Below are positions 34,735 to 44,460 of a DNA stretch of 64,000 nucleotides, one piece after another (the stretch's first letter is position 1; each line of letters begins with the position of its first letter). Position numbers and translations under genes: made by a program. The stretch comes from Timema cristinae (lineage: Eukaryota > Arthropoda > Insecta > Phasmatodea > Timematidae), in contig JBCFYV010000024.1 of NCBI GenBank assembly GCA_039000515.1, positions 43,225,979-43,289,978 on the forward strand. The letters run 5' to 3'. The notes under the pieces are model-generated. The model worked only from the letters and a program-made list of their open reading frames with translations, was not told the origin of the DNA and did not search any database.

Positions 34735-34975
34735 ACGAGAAAGCCGGTGTCTATGGATTTTTCCTGAGCGATAAAATCCGTAGCACAACTTCCTTCGGAG
34801 GGGAAGTAAAGCCGTCGGTCCCATGTCGATCGTGGCATGTAAAAGAACCCTGAGAGGTATGTGAAAATATCTTACCCGACAAAATTGGTAGGGCCCTTCG
34901 TTCTCACTCATAGAAAGTATCGTGTGCTGATATAATTAGTAGGTCCAAAAAATGCACGTTAAATAGTTCAAATAA
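34735..34975 (+). mobile_element. SINE-C copy
   Basis: This dispersed repeat contains GCCGTCGGTCCCATGTCGAT and GTGGCATGTAAAAGAACCC. It ends TCGTGTGCTGATATAATTAG, AATGCACGTTAAATA, then (AAAT)n. The 3' part recurs at 40.26-40.32 kb and, inverted, at 61.93-62.0 kb. Whether it is a SINE or the 3' end of a LINE is open. Confidence 0.65.
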
Positions 34976-35285
34976 ATAAATATGAGAAAGTAAAACAATA
35001 TGATTTTGCGCTCAACAATGGTATCATTTCCCTATATTATTAGGGTTTATACAAGTATTGATATTATATATCAAATGTGACAGCTACCAACTCTCGTGAC
35101 TTGACGTGGGAATACGTTAAAGTATATCTAACAACTTTTCTAGGCCCTTCTGCTGAAAATTGGGCTGTACCATCACTTTGTTGTCAAACACGTTAATGAG
35201 TTTCTTTATTTTATTTCTATATTACAAAGTAACTCTATGAAGTGTTTGTATGTTGGGTGACAAATGAGGGCACATTAGTGAATAG

Positions 35286-35442
35286 CTCGCATCGGTGGTC
35301 GCACGGTCTTAGGGAGCGATTTTTAACCTTTTCCAACTCGTGACACACAAAAAAGGGTGTTAACATTTTCAAGGCACACCATCAGTTTTTTTAGGAGAAT
35401 TTTTTTTATCAAACACCAGTATCATTATTGTGTTTAAAAGTT

Positions 35443-35476
<34 letters not shown>

Positions 35477-35690
35477 ATATAATTATGTCCTTTAAAAAAA
35501 TAATGTTTATCGCAAATTAAATTATTTATTTTACTTACTATTTTCCAATTTTTTTCTTGATTCTTTTTGATCTTATGCCCAAATTCCCACGGCACACAAA
35601 TGTGCGGCAGCACACAAAGCGTCAGTCTTAAGATGGACTGGATTGCAAACCAAGGTGAAGGTCAAAGTTATAATCCCGGGTTGGGGAACA
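35286..35690 (+). mobile_element. SINE-A copy interrupted by a hAT-like MITE
   Basis: CGCATCGGTGGTCGCACGGT (35288) is the head. After the insertion the copy resumes with GTCTTAAGATGGACTGGATTG and a damaged B-box region AAAGTTATAATCCCGGG (35665). The body and tail are not recognisable downstream. Confidence 0.65.
35306..35632. mobile_element. hAT-like MITE with 8-bp target duplication
   Basis: The element spans 35314-35624. The left end GAGCGATTTTTAACCTTTTC is followed by CTCGTGACACACAAAA. The right end reads CGGCACACAAATGTGCGGCAG and CACACAAAGCGTCA. This matches the widespread hAT MITE layout with CGGTTCTCAACCTTTT-type ends and GTGGCACAC inner text. GTCTTAGG (35306-35313) and GTCTTAAG (35625-35632) differ at one base and fit the 8-bp duplication of hAT transposases. 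The interior has an (AT)n run at 35443-35475. Confidence 0.75.
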
Positions 35691-36388
35691 GGAAATATTT
35701 TTCACATTCAATCCATTACTGTGTTTATTTCATTACATACTTATTAACGCAGTTGTATTTCCTTCTAAACTATCTTACCCCTCCTATTCATTTAACAAAA
35801 TCATTATCTAGTCTTAGTTATAGACGTAACAATAACAAAAATAATACCTAAATAAAATTATATAAGAACAATCACTAAAATCATAAACTTACTTTTTATT
35901 TACAGATTTTAAACTTTGGGGTACCCACAGGATCTAACTTCGGTCTTCTAATGAAAGTAAAGTGTGGCATATTTGTAAATTAATTAATGTATTTAATTGT
36001 AGTGTAACAAACAGTTTTTGAAATTAAAAGCTTCTATTATCTCACTAATTTTCTAAATATAAAAGTGTATTAATTGCATTTAACTTTGTAATTATTTCTT
36101 CCAACCAATCCACTATAATCAAACGACACATAAAATGTTCGTACAAAAATAAAGTAGCACGTGGAATTTTTGAAAGAATTAACGTTTGATAACCAAATTA
36201 CTCAATATCAATTTCACCTAAAAAAAACTCATTTTTGAGTTTTTTTTTTAAATTAGTAAAACAAATTTTTTTTTCCCAATATAACTAAATGCTGACTTAT
36301 TGGAATAATTTAATATGCTAACATGTTTCAGTTGTCAGTATTAAGTTCGAATAACGGCTCAGGGTACTGGAATAAGCGTGAAGGGATA
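35691..36388. other. AT-rich intergenic DNA
   Basis: No supported feature. Confidence 0.5.
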
Positions 36389-36728
36389 GGGTGAGCTTAT
36401 TATTATTATTATTATTATTATATTATTATTATTATTATTAGCACCGCGTCTTACTACCCGTTCGGGTTGTACGCACTCACGCTAATGTGTAATGGTAGGG
36501 TGTAGTGTGAGATGAAATGAAGGACCTGCAGTTTAACGTGGAATCCGAACCACGGTAGAGACCTGGCATTCCCCACATTCACAAGATGTCTTGTCAGAGG
36601 TGAAGGAAGGGTTTGGTAATAGATAAATCTGTGTCGGGACCGAGGATTGAACCCCGGCCGCCAGCACAGAAGTCTGACACCTTACCTCTAGACCACCAGG
36701 TCACCTGGGGTGCGCTTAAAGTATGATT
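36389..36728 (-). mobile_element. SINE-B copy, full length, with target duplication
   Basis: The element is 36399-36718, with the (TAA)n tail at its left end and head rc CCAGGTCACC at the right. GGTGAGCTTA (36389-36398) and GGTGCGCTTA (36719-36728) are the target duplications, one mismatch in ten. The body matches the copy at 32.75 kb closely. Confidence 0.93.
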
Positions 36729-37009
36729 TTCAATGAATTTTTTTCTATATTTCTTTCTTCAAGAGACTTCTGGAAAATTTATTAAAAATTCATAATCCTC
36801 GAGCCTGTATACATTATGGATACTTCAAATTAACATTGAGAAGTGAGAACATAAGCCTACATGTAAAAATAACGTTACAATTAATGAACGTATGAAATAT
36901 GAGGTACGTAATTTCAGAACATTATGTTTTTTTATAGTTTCTTAAAAGTAAAATTACATTATTTAATGAGCATATAATTAAAAGATATAATTTATTAGAT
37001 ATTTTTTAT

Positions 37010-37240
37010 CGCTGCATCTTAGTTACTACCCGTTCTGTTTGTACACAAATGTATTAATCGCTAATGGGCTAGGGATTAGCAAGGATGAACACAGTGGAAG
37101 TGAACACGCATTTGCAGAGAGTGTGGAAAAAAAATATAATAAAAACCACCCACAGTAGACCCAACCGGGATTTTAACCCCGATCTCTTCGTCCTCAGAGT
37201 TCAGCACATCGCGAAGTGACGCCTCGACACATTTTATCAG
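37010..37240 (-). mobile_element. SINE-A copy, near full length
   Basis: Rc tail CTTAGTTACTACCCGTTCTG at 37017, body ACACGCATTTGCAGAGAGTG, rc B-box region GGGATTTTAACCCCGATCTC at 37169. The head end is degraded. Confidence 0.85.
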
Positions 37241-37559
37241 CGAAGAGGTTTAGAGGGAGGGGATGTATTTTATAGCACATTTTTTTAAACGAATGAATGA
37301 AATTTTTAAGATTCTTTTATTAATAATTTTTTTTTCATAAGTCAATATTTTTAGATTTAAAATATGTGTTAATTATGAGTAACTTTTTTAACTGGTTAAA
37401 TTATGGTACAAGGGTTGGACCATAACCTTGCCAGAATAGAAAATACATTTAAATAAATCAAAACTTAAATAAGTAAATGCTATCGGAACATTTTCGGGCG
37501 TGTTTAGAACTCCCTCTGAAATAATATATAATAATAATAATATAATTTTAAGAGAAGAT

Positions 37560-38110
37560 TGGGAACTTGAGTCTTTCGGAGACAAAAGGGCGAATGTCAC
37601 CCTCCCTTCCAAAGCAGGGGTGTCGCGTCGCGGCCCCCAGAGTGAACAACAGCCCATCAATTACAGTCAGCCACTGCCTTGTGTAGTTTCCTCTCCATCG
37701 CCCGACTGCCTATTTGTGTGACGTCACCTAACAATGCCTGCAAGGGGTAGGGGATTCGAGGAGGAGGAGGAGGGGGGTTTATATGGGGCTGGGTGGTATT
37801 CTATTTGCTTTATTGCGCTACAAGGCCCACTTCCATTGTTACATTCCTGCGGCAGATTGCTCTGTGTGTGTATGTGTTATGCGTAATCCGATTTCAGCCT
37901 CTCTTCTACCAGTCAGGAACAAATGAAGAGAGAGAACGGCATGCTGCTAAGGTTATTATGTCGGAGAGAAATTTGAAGGAGCCGATTGGAAATGACAGGG
38001 CCAAAATATAGAAGAGGAGAGAGATTCCTGAAAAGAGAATGTGAACATCCGTTGAACAACTCCCGATAGATGTTCCCACAGTGGAACTCGTACAGGATGG
38101 CCTTCTCATG
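37560..38110. other. GC-richer island, possible regulatory region
   Basis: Composition rises from 37560 (GTCGCGTCGCGGCCCCCAGAG at 37621; CGAGGAGGAGGAGGAGGGG at 37757). It holds a CRE palindrome at 37719. No repeat family of the window is seen in it. Short frames on both strands lack motifs. It may be a promoter, untranslated exon or enhancer, but function is unknown. Confidence 0.3.
37719..37726. promoter_or_regulatory. Perfect CRE palindrome TGACGTCA
   Basis: TGTGTGACGTCACCTAAC inside the GC-richer island. It matches the CREB/ATF consensus exactly. The composition around it makes it a better regulatory candidate than the one at 24390. Confidence 0.3.
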
Positions 38111-38782
38111 GTCTGCTGGTTTATTAACTGCTTAAATCACCACGTAACAAAGAGAGACGTGTATTTTAAAATGAGAAAAAAATGCTAAAGTTTGAAAAGA
38201 ATAAATCATTCCTTAGCAATTATATTTTAATGTTCATAAAAATTGACATATCTGACAGCTAGAAAAAGCTACTACGTGTATTTTTTTTATGTATTCACAC
38301 GTACTGTCATGTAATATTTAGCTGTCACTTTTAATATATATTATCAATAACTATAGAATAACAATAATAATATAGTAAAATATTATCATTTATCAATATT
38401 CACCGTAAAAAAGATGTTTGTATTTTCAAAAATTTGTTCTAAATGTCCATTCGTAAAACACATATCAAGGAATATGTTACATACAACGCCAGTTCTATTT
38501 TAATGAGATCGATTTTAAAATTTTTTACAATCTTACTAGGCATTTAACTAATAATATTGTCCTATATTGACAATTTTTTATGAGAGTTGTTAGTTTGGTA
38601 TGGTTAATTATTTTAAAATGGCAGACGTTTTGAACACAAACAAAAATCATAAATACTCTTATAACTACTTATAATGTATTTTGTTTGGAGCTAACATACG
38701 GGAGGTTTTTAATTAATTAAAAAATACCCAGTCAACATTTTTAAATTCCGGCTTGAGGGGCACATGTTCATGTACAGGGGCT
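38111..38782. other. AT-rich intergenic DNA
   Basis: No supported feature. Confidence 0.5.
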
Positions 38783-38862
38783 AACCATTTTAAAAATGTT
38801 AGACTTTTGCTTGCGGTAGATATCACGCAGTTCCCATGACAGACAAAGATAAAAGCAATATA
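38783..38862 (+). repeat. Dispersed repeat, relative of 27237-27345
   Basis: CATTTTAAAAATG, GGTAGATATCACGCAGTTCC and ATGACAGACAAAG align to the copy at 27.2 kb. Confidence 0.55.
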
Positions 38863-38959
38863 GAAGAAGACTAAAGATGAAGTAAACACACCAATGCCGT
38901 GTCGTAGACTGTGACCAGTGAACAGGGCTTTTAAATACTGTATCTGCCAAATATCTCAA

Positions 38960-39060
38960 ATATTTGGTCGCCATTTGACCAATCAAAAGTGTAAACTCTT
39001 CTCTACACACCTCACAAGGTAATAACTTTTCGTTAATACCTGACCAACGAATGTTTTAAT
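38960..39060 (+). repeat. Dispersed repeat, shared with 52150-52250
   Basis: CCATTTGACCAATCAAAAGT, CTCTACACACCTCAC and AATACCTGACCAACGAATG match CCATTTGACCAATCACATAC, ATCTACACACTTCAC and GATACCCAACCAATGGGTG at 52.15 kb. Only this core is shared. Family unknown. Confidence 0.6.
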
Positions 39061-39365
39061 AAGGGATGAGGGTGACCTGGTGGTCTAGGGGTAAGGTGTC
39101 AGACTTCTGTGCTGGCGGACGGGGTTCAAACCTCGGTCCCGGCACAGATTTATCTGATTTCCAAACCCTTCCTACACCTCTGACAAGACATCTTGTGAAT
39201 GTATGGAATGCCAGGCCGCCACCGTGGTTCGGATTCCACGTTAAACTGTAGGTCCTTCATTTCATCTCATAATCACCCTACCATTACACATTAGCGTAAG
39301 TGCGTATAACCCGAACGGGTAGTAAGACGCGGTGCTAATAATAAATAATAATAATAAGGAATGAG
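39061..39365 (+). mobile_element. SINE-B copy, full length, with target duplication
   Basis: The element is about 39071-39355, from GGTGACCTGGTGGTCTAGGG to GACGCGGTGCTAATAATAA. AAGGGATGAG (39061-39070) and AAGGAATGAG (39356-39365) are near-identical target duplications. The 61-codon frame inside is repeat translation. Confidence 0.93.
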
Positions 39366-39914
39366 AATTCAAAGATTCAGTTTAAACAAACTCTGCTTAC
39401 CCTAGAAACACTTGACGCCCCTAACACACACATGTTTGTCTTTAAAATATACATACTCGTATGTGTGAAATCTATCAACTTAACACACACTTGACCCTCG
39501 GTACAACGGCGAGATAAAATTGTAAATATTGTTGATGAAATATAAACGTTGATTTTCGATTACCTGTTTATTGTGTGTCGAATTATCTACGTATGTTATC
39601 TTAGACAACAGATCGTTAAGCTAACAAACTTAATTGGAAGGGAGCTTGGCGGCTTAAGGTAAGATACACTAGCTCGAATCGGATGCACCGCACGCATAGG
39701 GATGTGAAAAAAATATTGATACTTTATTAATAACGACATTTTCCTTTCGATACTTGTATTTATTTTACTCGATACTTTTCCGATACTTTTACTGATATTA
39801 GTATTCACACTTTGGTATCGGATCGGTATCGAAAGGAGCAACGATTTTGCTATCTTCACTCGTGTTGGGATTATTATTTTTATCATTTTTTAAACAGAGT
39901 TTTATGAGGGGACC

Positions 39915-40073
39915 AATTTCTTAGTATTTTCTACTATGCTAAGGGTTCCGGGTTCGATTCTTGACATGGTCAAAACATTTATTTTGTGGGTTAATGTGGG
40001 TTCACTCTTTCATATTGGATAATTAACGACCGGGAGTTGGATGTTGTGTCTCTACTTGATTTAAGTTAGTTTA

Positions 40074-40114
<41 letters not shown>

Positions 40115-40325
40115 GCACCGCGTCTTACTACCCATTCGGGTTATACGCACTTACGCTAATGTGTAATGGTAGGGTGATTGTGAGATGAAATGGAGGACCT
40201 ACAGTTTAACGTAGAATCCGAACCACGGTGGAGGCCTGGCATTTAAGTTAGTTTAAAAATCGTGTTCTGATATGATCAGTTGGCTCAGAAAGTTCACGTT
40301 AAATACCTCAAATGAAAGACATTCT
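39915..40325 (+). mobile_element. SINE-C copy interrupted by SINE-B
   Basis: GGGTTCCGGGTTCGATTC near 39945 is a B-box-like motif. CGACCGGGAGTTGGATGTTG leads to the insertion site, and TCGTGTTCTGATATGATCAG with AAAGTTCACGTTAAATACC resumes at 40259. Order and text match the inverted copy at 61.9 kb. Confidence 0.65.
40059..40255 (-). mobile_element. SINE-B, 5'-truncated, with 15-bp target duplication
   Basis: The element is 40074-40240. It keeps the (TAA)n tail (as TTA repeats at the left), the shared hairpin tail and part of the body, stopping at GAGGCCTGGC. ATTTAAGTTAGTTTA occurs identically at 40059-40073 and 40241-40255. Truncation at the head end with a perfect duplication is the mark of LINE-mediated insertion. 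It lies inside a SINE-C copy and so is the younger of the two. Confidence 0.97.
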
Positions 40326-41214
40326 ACTATATGATTTATTCATTTTTTTTTTGTCAGTCTCACATAATTTATTTATGGCGAGTTTACATCTGAAAAACAT
40401 ATGGTAACTTAAAGTTAAGAGTTCAATTTTTGTAAACAATTAAACCTTTTCAATCCTTTTCTAATACATAATGGAAACAAGGCCTGGGATAGTGATCATA
40501 TCTTTCTTTGTGTGTGTCCTGTTATGCTTTTAAACTAAAAGGTGTATATGAACCAAGCATGGAACACATACTCTAGATTTATTTTGTTTTAAACTTCTTT
40601 TGGTAAACTATTTTGTTTTAGAAAACCACACATGTAAAAGTGTATGAAACATGAAACTAGCATGAAAGTATCAAAATTAGTATGGTTTAATCAATTATTA
40701 TATAATAATAGCTACATAACTGCTTAAAACTGTTGTAAAATAACATAAAACAAAGATGTTTAAAGTTGAGAGAAAATATAAATAATTAAATCTATTTATC
40801 CGATTTCAATACAACTAAGTATGTACATTTACGTATTACTTTCAAAGGGTATCATTTATTTATAAAACTGACAACTGACGAAAAAAATAATTTCTTCATT
40901 CTTTTGACCTAATTTCATTTGATTTGAACTAAGCTCAGCAACCCTGTAACAGAGCCTGACAAAGAATGTTATCATTTTGAGAATTGGAAAAATATTGGGC
41001 CAATAAATATGATCTAACCAATTTAGATGTTCATCCCCCTCCCCCTTGAAGAAACATAAATATTTTACTTTGTTTATCTTTCTGATATTAATTTGGATCA
41101 AGAATGTGATTAATTTAAAAAGTATTTATTTGATTCAATGTGTTACCATTTCCACCATACTCTACAAATTAAAAGTTCTGACCTCGACAATCGTTAATAT
41201 ATTATAAACTTTTC
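40326..41214. other. AT-rich intergenic DNA
   Basis: No supported feature. The frame at 40856-41101 (minus) has no motif. Confidence 0.5.
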
Positions 41215-41441
41215 CTTGAAACCAACACCTCTGACAAGACGTGTGTATTAATCATAACTTGTGAATGTGTGCAACGCCAGGCCTCCACCGTGGTTGGATC
41301 CCATGTTAAACTGTAGGTCCTCCATTTCATCTTCCAATCACCTTACCATTACACATTAGTGTAAGTGCATATAACCGAACGGGTTGTAAGACGCGGTGCT
41401 AATACTAATACTAATACTAATAATAATAAACTTGAAACCAA
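41215..41441 (+). mobile_element. SINE-B, 5'-truncated, with 11-bp target duplication
   Basis: The element is 41226-41430, starting inside the body at CACCTCTGACAAGACG and ending in the shared tail with (CTAATA)n(TAA)n. CTTGAAACCAA is identical at 41215-41225 and 41431-41441. Confidence 0.96.
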
Positions 41442-41599
41442 TATTTACAGAGTTAAACGTGTAAACGTTTTGAACATTTTGGAGAGAATATAGATTTCGT
41501 CTGATTTTAATGAATCTTGGTATGAACATAATTATTTCTACGTCATATGGTCGTTTGGTAACTGTCCATTTGGTTTATAAGGCTCTTTGTGTTTTTTTT

Positions 41600-41691
41600 T
41601 TTTATCTTGCTCGAGCTCCGATCTACACATCAAAAAGACCAGTCTAACAGGACAGTGATACCTTAGACCATTCGGCCACCGAAGCGGGTAG
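41600..41691 (-). mobile_element. SINE-A head fragment
   Basis: Rc head GGCCACCGAAGCGGG (41673) and ACCTTAGACCATTCGG (41661). The B-box region is damaged (GAGCTCCGATCTACAC). The body is missing beyond a T run. Confidence 0.75.
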
Positions 41692-41697
41692 CCCCCT

Positions 41698-41815
41698 TTA
41701 TTCTAAGGCAGAGTCATTGAAGGACGTGTGAGATAGTCAGTTACTAAGACCTGAGGTAATGTCTGTTCAGGTCATCCTGAACGCTCGTTAACTAAGCTTA
41801 AGAACACTCGATAAC
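41698..41815 (-). mobile_element. Fragment of the tRNA-Ile-like repeat (tentative)
   Basis: TTATTCTAAGGCAGAGTC, GAAGGACGTGTGAGATAG and CTTAAGAACACTCGATAACA follow the order of the copy at 14.28-14.55 kb (GGCGGAGTC, GATGGACGTGATGAAAT, TTAAGAACACGAGCTATC). Confidence 0.4.
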
Positions 41816-41980
41816 ACTGATGAAGTGTAAAGAAACACACTATACATTTCCTGGAAAGGGATGTAAGTCCAACAAGGTTTATCTAAAAATCCACTAACGA
41901 TGCATCCTACAATGCTATGAACGTAGATTTAAAAGATCAGAGTCATCATTCTATCTCTGCGGCCAAATCAAGTTGAAGTC

Positions 41981-42011
<31 letters not shown>

Positions 42012-42015
42012 ATTA

Positions 42016-42251
42016 TTATTTTCACCGTGTAGTACCCATTCGTGCTAAATGCATACATTAATTTCTTTAGATAGGGATATATGTGGTAAAGTTTTTAAAA
42101 AATATAACCGCATTTTTGTGGAGGGAGGGTGGAAATGTTTAAAAAAAACTGAGTATTCTCAATGGAATTTGAACCTCAATCTCTCTATCATCGGTAGTCC
42201 TGTCTATTGCCATAGAAATGCTTTAGTCCGTTTGACCATTGAAGTGGGTAC
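42016..42251 (-). mobile_element. SINE-A copy, full length
   Basis: Rc tail CACCGTGTAGTACCCATTCG, body ACCGCATTTTTGTGGAGGGA, rc B box TTTGAACCTCAATC, head rc TTTGACCATTGAAGTGGGTA. An ATT run borders the tail side. Confidence 0.87.
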
Positions 42252-42339
42252 TAAACTAATGCATATTATTACGTGTAAAGTTAAATAATTTATCTAATCA
42301 AATTTAAAAATTATTATTCAAATTAAAAACAAGAATGAA

Positions 42340-42700
42340 GTGAACTTATAATTTTAAAAATATGTAGGAGTCCCTGACGTTAAACAAACGCGCTTATTAA
42401 GTTCATATTCCTGGAAATAACAAATATCTTCCACCTGTTCTACACGAGTTGGTATCCCCTAGCTACCCACAAATAGAATCGAGCCCCAGGGGGGCCCCGG
42501 ATAGAGCGTTTCTGAACAGGAAAGATCGATATGTCATTCATTGGACACGGCTCATCCTGCCTTCATTGAAGGAAAACCGAGAGCTGCTGTCATTTTGATT
42601 CATAAGTAAACACGATACACTTGAATGGTGACAGATCTCTTCAGCAATAAACTAGGAAACGATTATACAAGGTCACATGACTGTTCCTGTGTCACCACCC
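42340..42700. other. Unique-looking block, possible conserved non-coding DNA
   Basis: Not AT-rich like the surroundings and not matching any repeat seen here (GAGCCCCAGGGGGGCCCC near 42483; CATTCATTGGACACGGCTCA near 42535). No frame of note. It could be regulatory, which needs cross-species comparison. Confidence 0.25.
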
Positions 42701-42789
42701 GCTGACTCTCACCCTGGAGCCTGCGATTTGACCCTTATATTTGTTGCTTGGATTTATATTTTAGTGATGGAAAGAGTTTCCAAGACCCT

Positions 42790-43022
42790 CTTCGGTAGTC
42801 AAATGGTGACACGCATCACTCTCGCAATCGAATTGGCTGATGATGACGGGGCTATTGTATCCCAGTAGGGTGTTTCTCTTAAATTGTTCTATCTCTCTCT
42901 CTCTTCTCTCTCTCTCGCCACACAACTGCAGGTATATAAATTCACCCTACCTCACCGCTATCACACTAGCGTAATTAGTATACATATGCGTGAAATCCGG
43001 AAAGTTAGTAATACGCAGCATA
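42790..43022 (+). mobile_element. SINE-A copy, diverged, with a CT microsatellite inside
   Basis: TTCGGTAGTCAAATGGTGAC (head), GCTGATGATGACGGGGCTAT, CCAGTAGGGTGTTTCTCTTA (body), then (CT)n at 42888-42915 in place of the usual CACTCTCCCTCCACGC. Tail GCGTGAAATCCGGAAAGTTA. The CT run may have grown from the CTCTCCCTC motif. Confidence 0.7.
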
Positions 43023-43113
43023 ATTATTTTTAATAAGGCATCGTATCACGTCTACCTGCCTTATAACACATCCGATTCCCTTTCTTTCGCTCTCCCCCCC
43101 CCCTCTCACCTTA

Positions 43114-43138
43114 TATATATATATATATATGTGTGGTG

Positions 43139-43201
<63 letters not shown>

Positions 43202-43230
43202 TGTGGGTGTGGGTGGTGTGGTGTGTGTGT
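43114..43230 (+). repeat. (AT)n(GT)n compound microsatellite
   Basis: (AT)9 at 43114-43131 followed by interrupted GT to 43230. The encoded Cys/Val and His/Thr frames are not genes. Confidence 0.97.
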
Positions 43231-43270
43231 GAAGCAAAGAGATATATTATACATCTCTTTGCTTCACACA
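43226..43270. repeat. 18-bp perfect inverted repeat, 9-base loop
   Basis: Arms TGTGTGAAGCAAAGAGAT and ATCTCTTTGCTTCACACA flank ATATTATAC. It sits directly at the end of the GT microsatellite and next to a SINE-A tail. It may reflect a local template-switch event. Confidence 0.9.
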
Positions 43271-43352
43271 TATATTCTGTTACCCTTATGATGTAGCTTA
43301 GCTGCCCAAATAGCGTATAGCCTGAACGGGTAGTAAGACGCGTTGCTAAAAA
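43271..43352 (+). mobile_element. SINE-A tail fragment
   Basis: GCGTATAGCCTGAACGGGTA and GTAAGACGCGTTGCTAAAAA at 43312-43351, with little of the body upstream. Confidence 0.8.
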
Positions 43353-43420
43353 AGAAAGAGAGGTCAACCAGAAGCTTTGGATAACCCTACTTCGATTCTG
43401 TGTTTATGTGTCTGTGTATA

Positions 43421-43529
43421 TGCACCAAGTCTTGCTACCCATCCATGCTAACAGTAATTTATTTTTACTCCAATGAGATAAGGACGTAGAAGTCTAAATT
43501 TAGTAAAAGTGTACCTTATTTGCTTGTAT
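43421..43529 (-). mobile_element. SINE-A tail-and-body fragment, inverted partner
   Basis: Rc tail CACCAAGTCTTGCTACCCAT and body AAAAGTGTACCTTATTTGC. It abuts a plus-strand SINE-A piece, so two opposed copies are joined near 43529. Confidence 0.65.
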
Positions 43530-43716
43530 GGGGAGTTAGAGGTTTGAAATCCTGACGGTTACATTAGGTGTTTTTATTTTAAAAGATTTATCACCCTCCA
43601 GTCACGCTAATGTGGATACACACATTTTAAAATCCTAACTTCTTTATCCCTACCTCAATAGCGTAATTAACATGCATATAGACCAGATAGGTAGTAAGAC
43701 GTGTTGAAAAAATAGA
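43530..43716 (+). mobile_element. SINE-A copy lacking the head
   Basis: It starts around the B box (GAGGTTTGAAATCCTG, 43539) and runs through body TCACCCTCCAGTCACGCTAA to tail GACCAGATAGGTAGTAAGAC. Confidence 0.75.
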
Positions 43717-43764
43717 TATGTATGGTGGTGATTTTAGCTATACCTATACCTTGATTTTGTAAGA

Positions 43765-44027
43765 GAACCTGTTCCGGAAGGCCTTACTTCGTATAATAGT
43801 CTTATTGTGTATTAGTATTTTAGTAATATAAAAGACCTTCTAGAAAGGACTTCCTTCTACCATTATGGAAGGCCTTTTATGTTACCAAAATACCACAAAA
43901 CAGTAGGACTCTGGTACGAGATAAGGCCTTCCAGAAAGGACCTTCTACCACCATGAAAGGCCTTTTATCATACCAAAATAGCACAAAACGGTAGGATTCT
44001 GGTACGAGATAAGGCCTTTCAGAACGG
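43765..44027. repeat. Inverted-plus-tandem repeat (unit about 90 bp)
   Basis: Two direct units (about 43850-43938 and 43939-44027) share GAAGGCCTTTTAT-type starts, ACCAAAATA, CACAAAAC, GGTAGGA and TTCTGGTACGAGATAAGGCC. A third unit at about 43768-43840 is in reverse orientation (CCGGAAGGCCTTACTTCGTA; AGTATTTTAGTAATATAAAA). Several units also carry short GGAAGGCCTT-type dyads. It may be a foldback element or a small satellite seed. Confidence 0.8.
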
Positions 44028-44084
44028 GCTTCATAGCCAAATCATAGTTTAGTAGTTTTCTCAAACAAATAACAGGCCTGACTG

Positions 44085-44455
44085 AATAGACTACGCATGC
44101 GTGCCACCGCCAAGCCAACCCCTGTAGAGGCCTAGCGCCGCGTCGCGCGTGTTTTGTCATGCGGTGACGGATGTTGCCGGGGTCCACAGGCTCACAAACA
44201 CGGACATTTATCTTCTTCCCCTGTCCCCCTCGTGTAAAAACCCAGCCCACCACAGGCTCACATTACCTCGCTTTTCAAGACGAGCTTCATTTCCATGGTC
44301 GGCCCTTCGCCCGAAAAGAGGAAGTTGGCGAGATGAGATTCCCCCGACAACATCTATACAGGGAAAGAGGGGTTCACGAGAGGCCCGTAATCAGCCAATA
44401 CTTCCATTGCGTGGGTTTGTCCTCCCGGTTACCATGTATCAAGTAAGAGATCGAC
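44085..44455. other. CpG-rich island, candidate promoter or first exon
   Basis: This is among the most GC- and CpG-rich segments here (GGCCTAGCGCCGCGTCGCGC near 44129; TTGTCATGCGGTGACGG near 44155). Plus frames at 44149-44490 and 44171-44446 overlap in different phases and neither has a motif. ACC-ATG-TAT-CAA followed by GTAAGA at 44431-44447 could be a short coding start plus splice donor, but that is a very small signal. A SINE-A copy follows at once. Confidence 0.3.
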
Positions 44456-44460
44456 TACAG

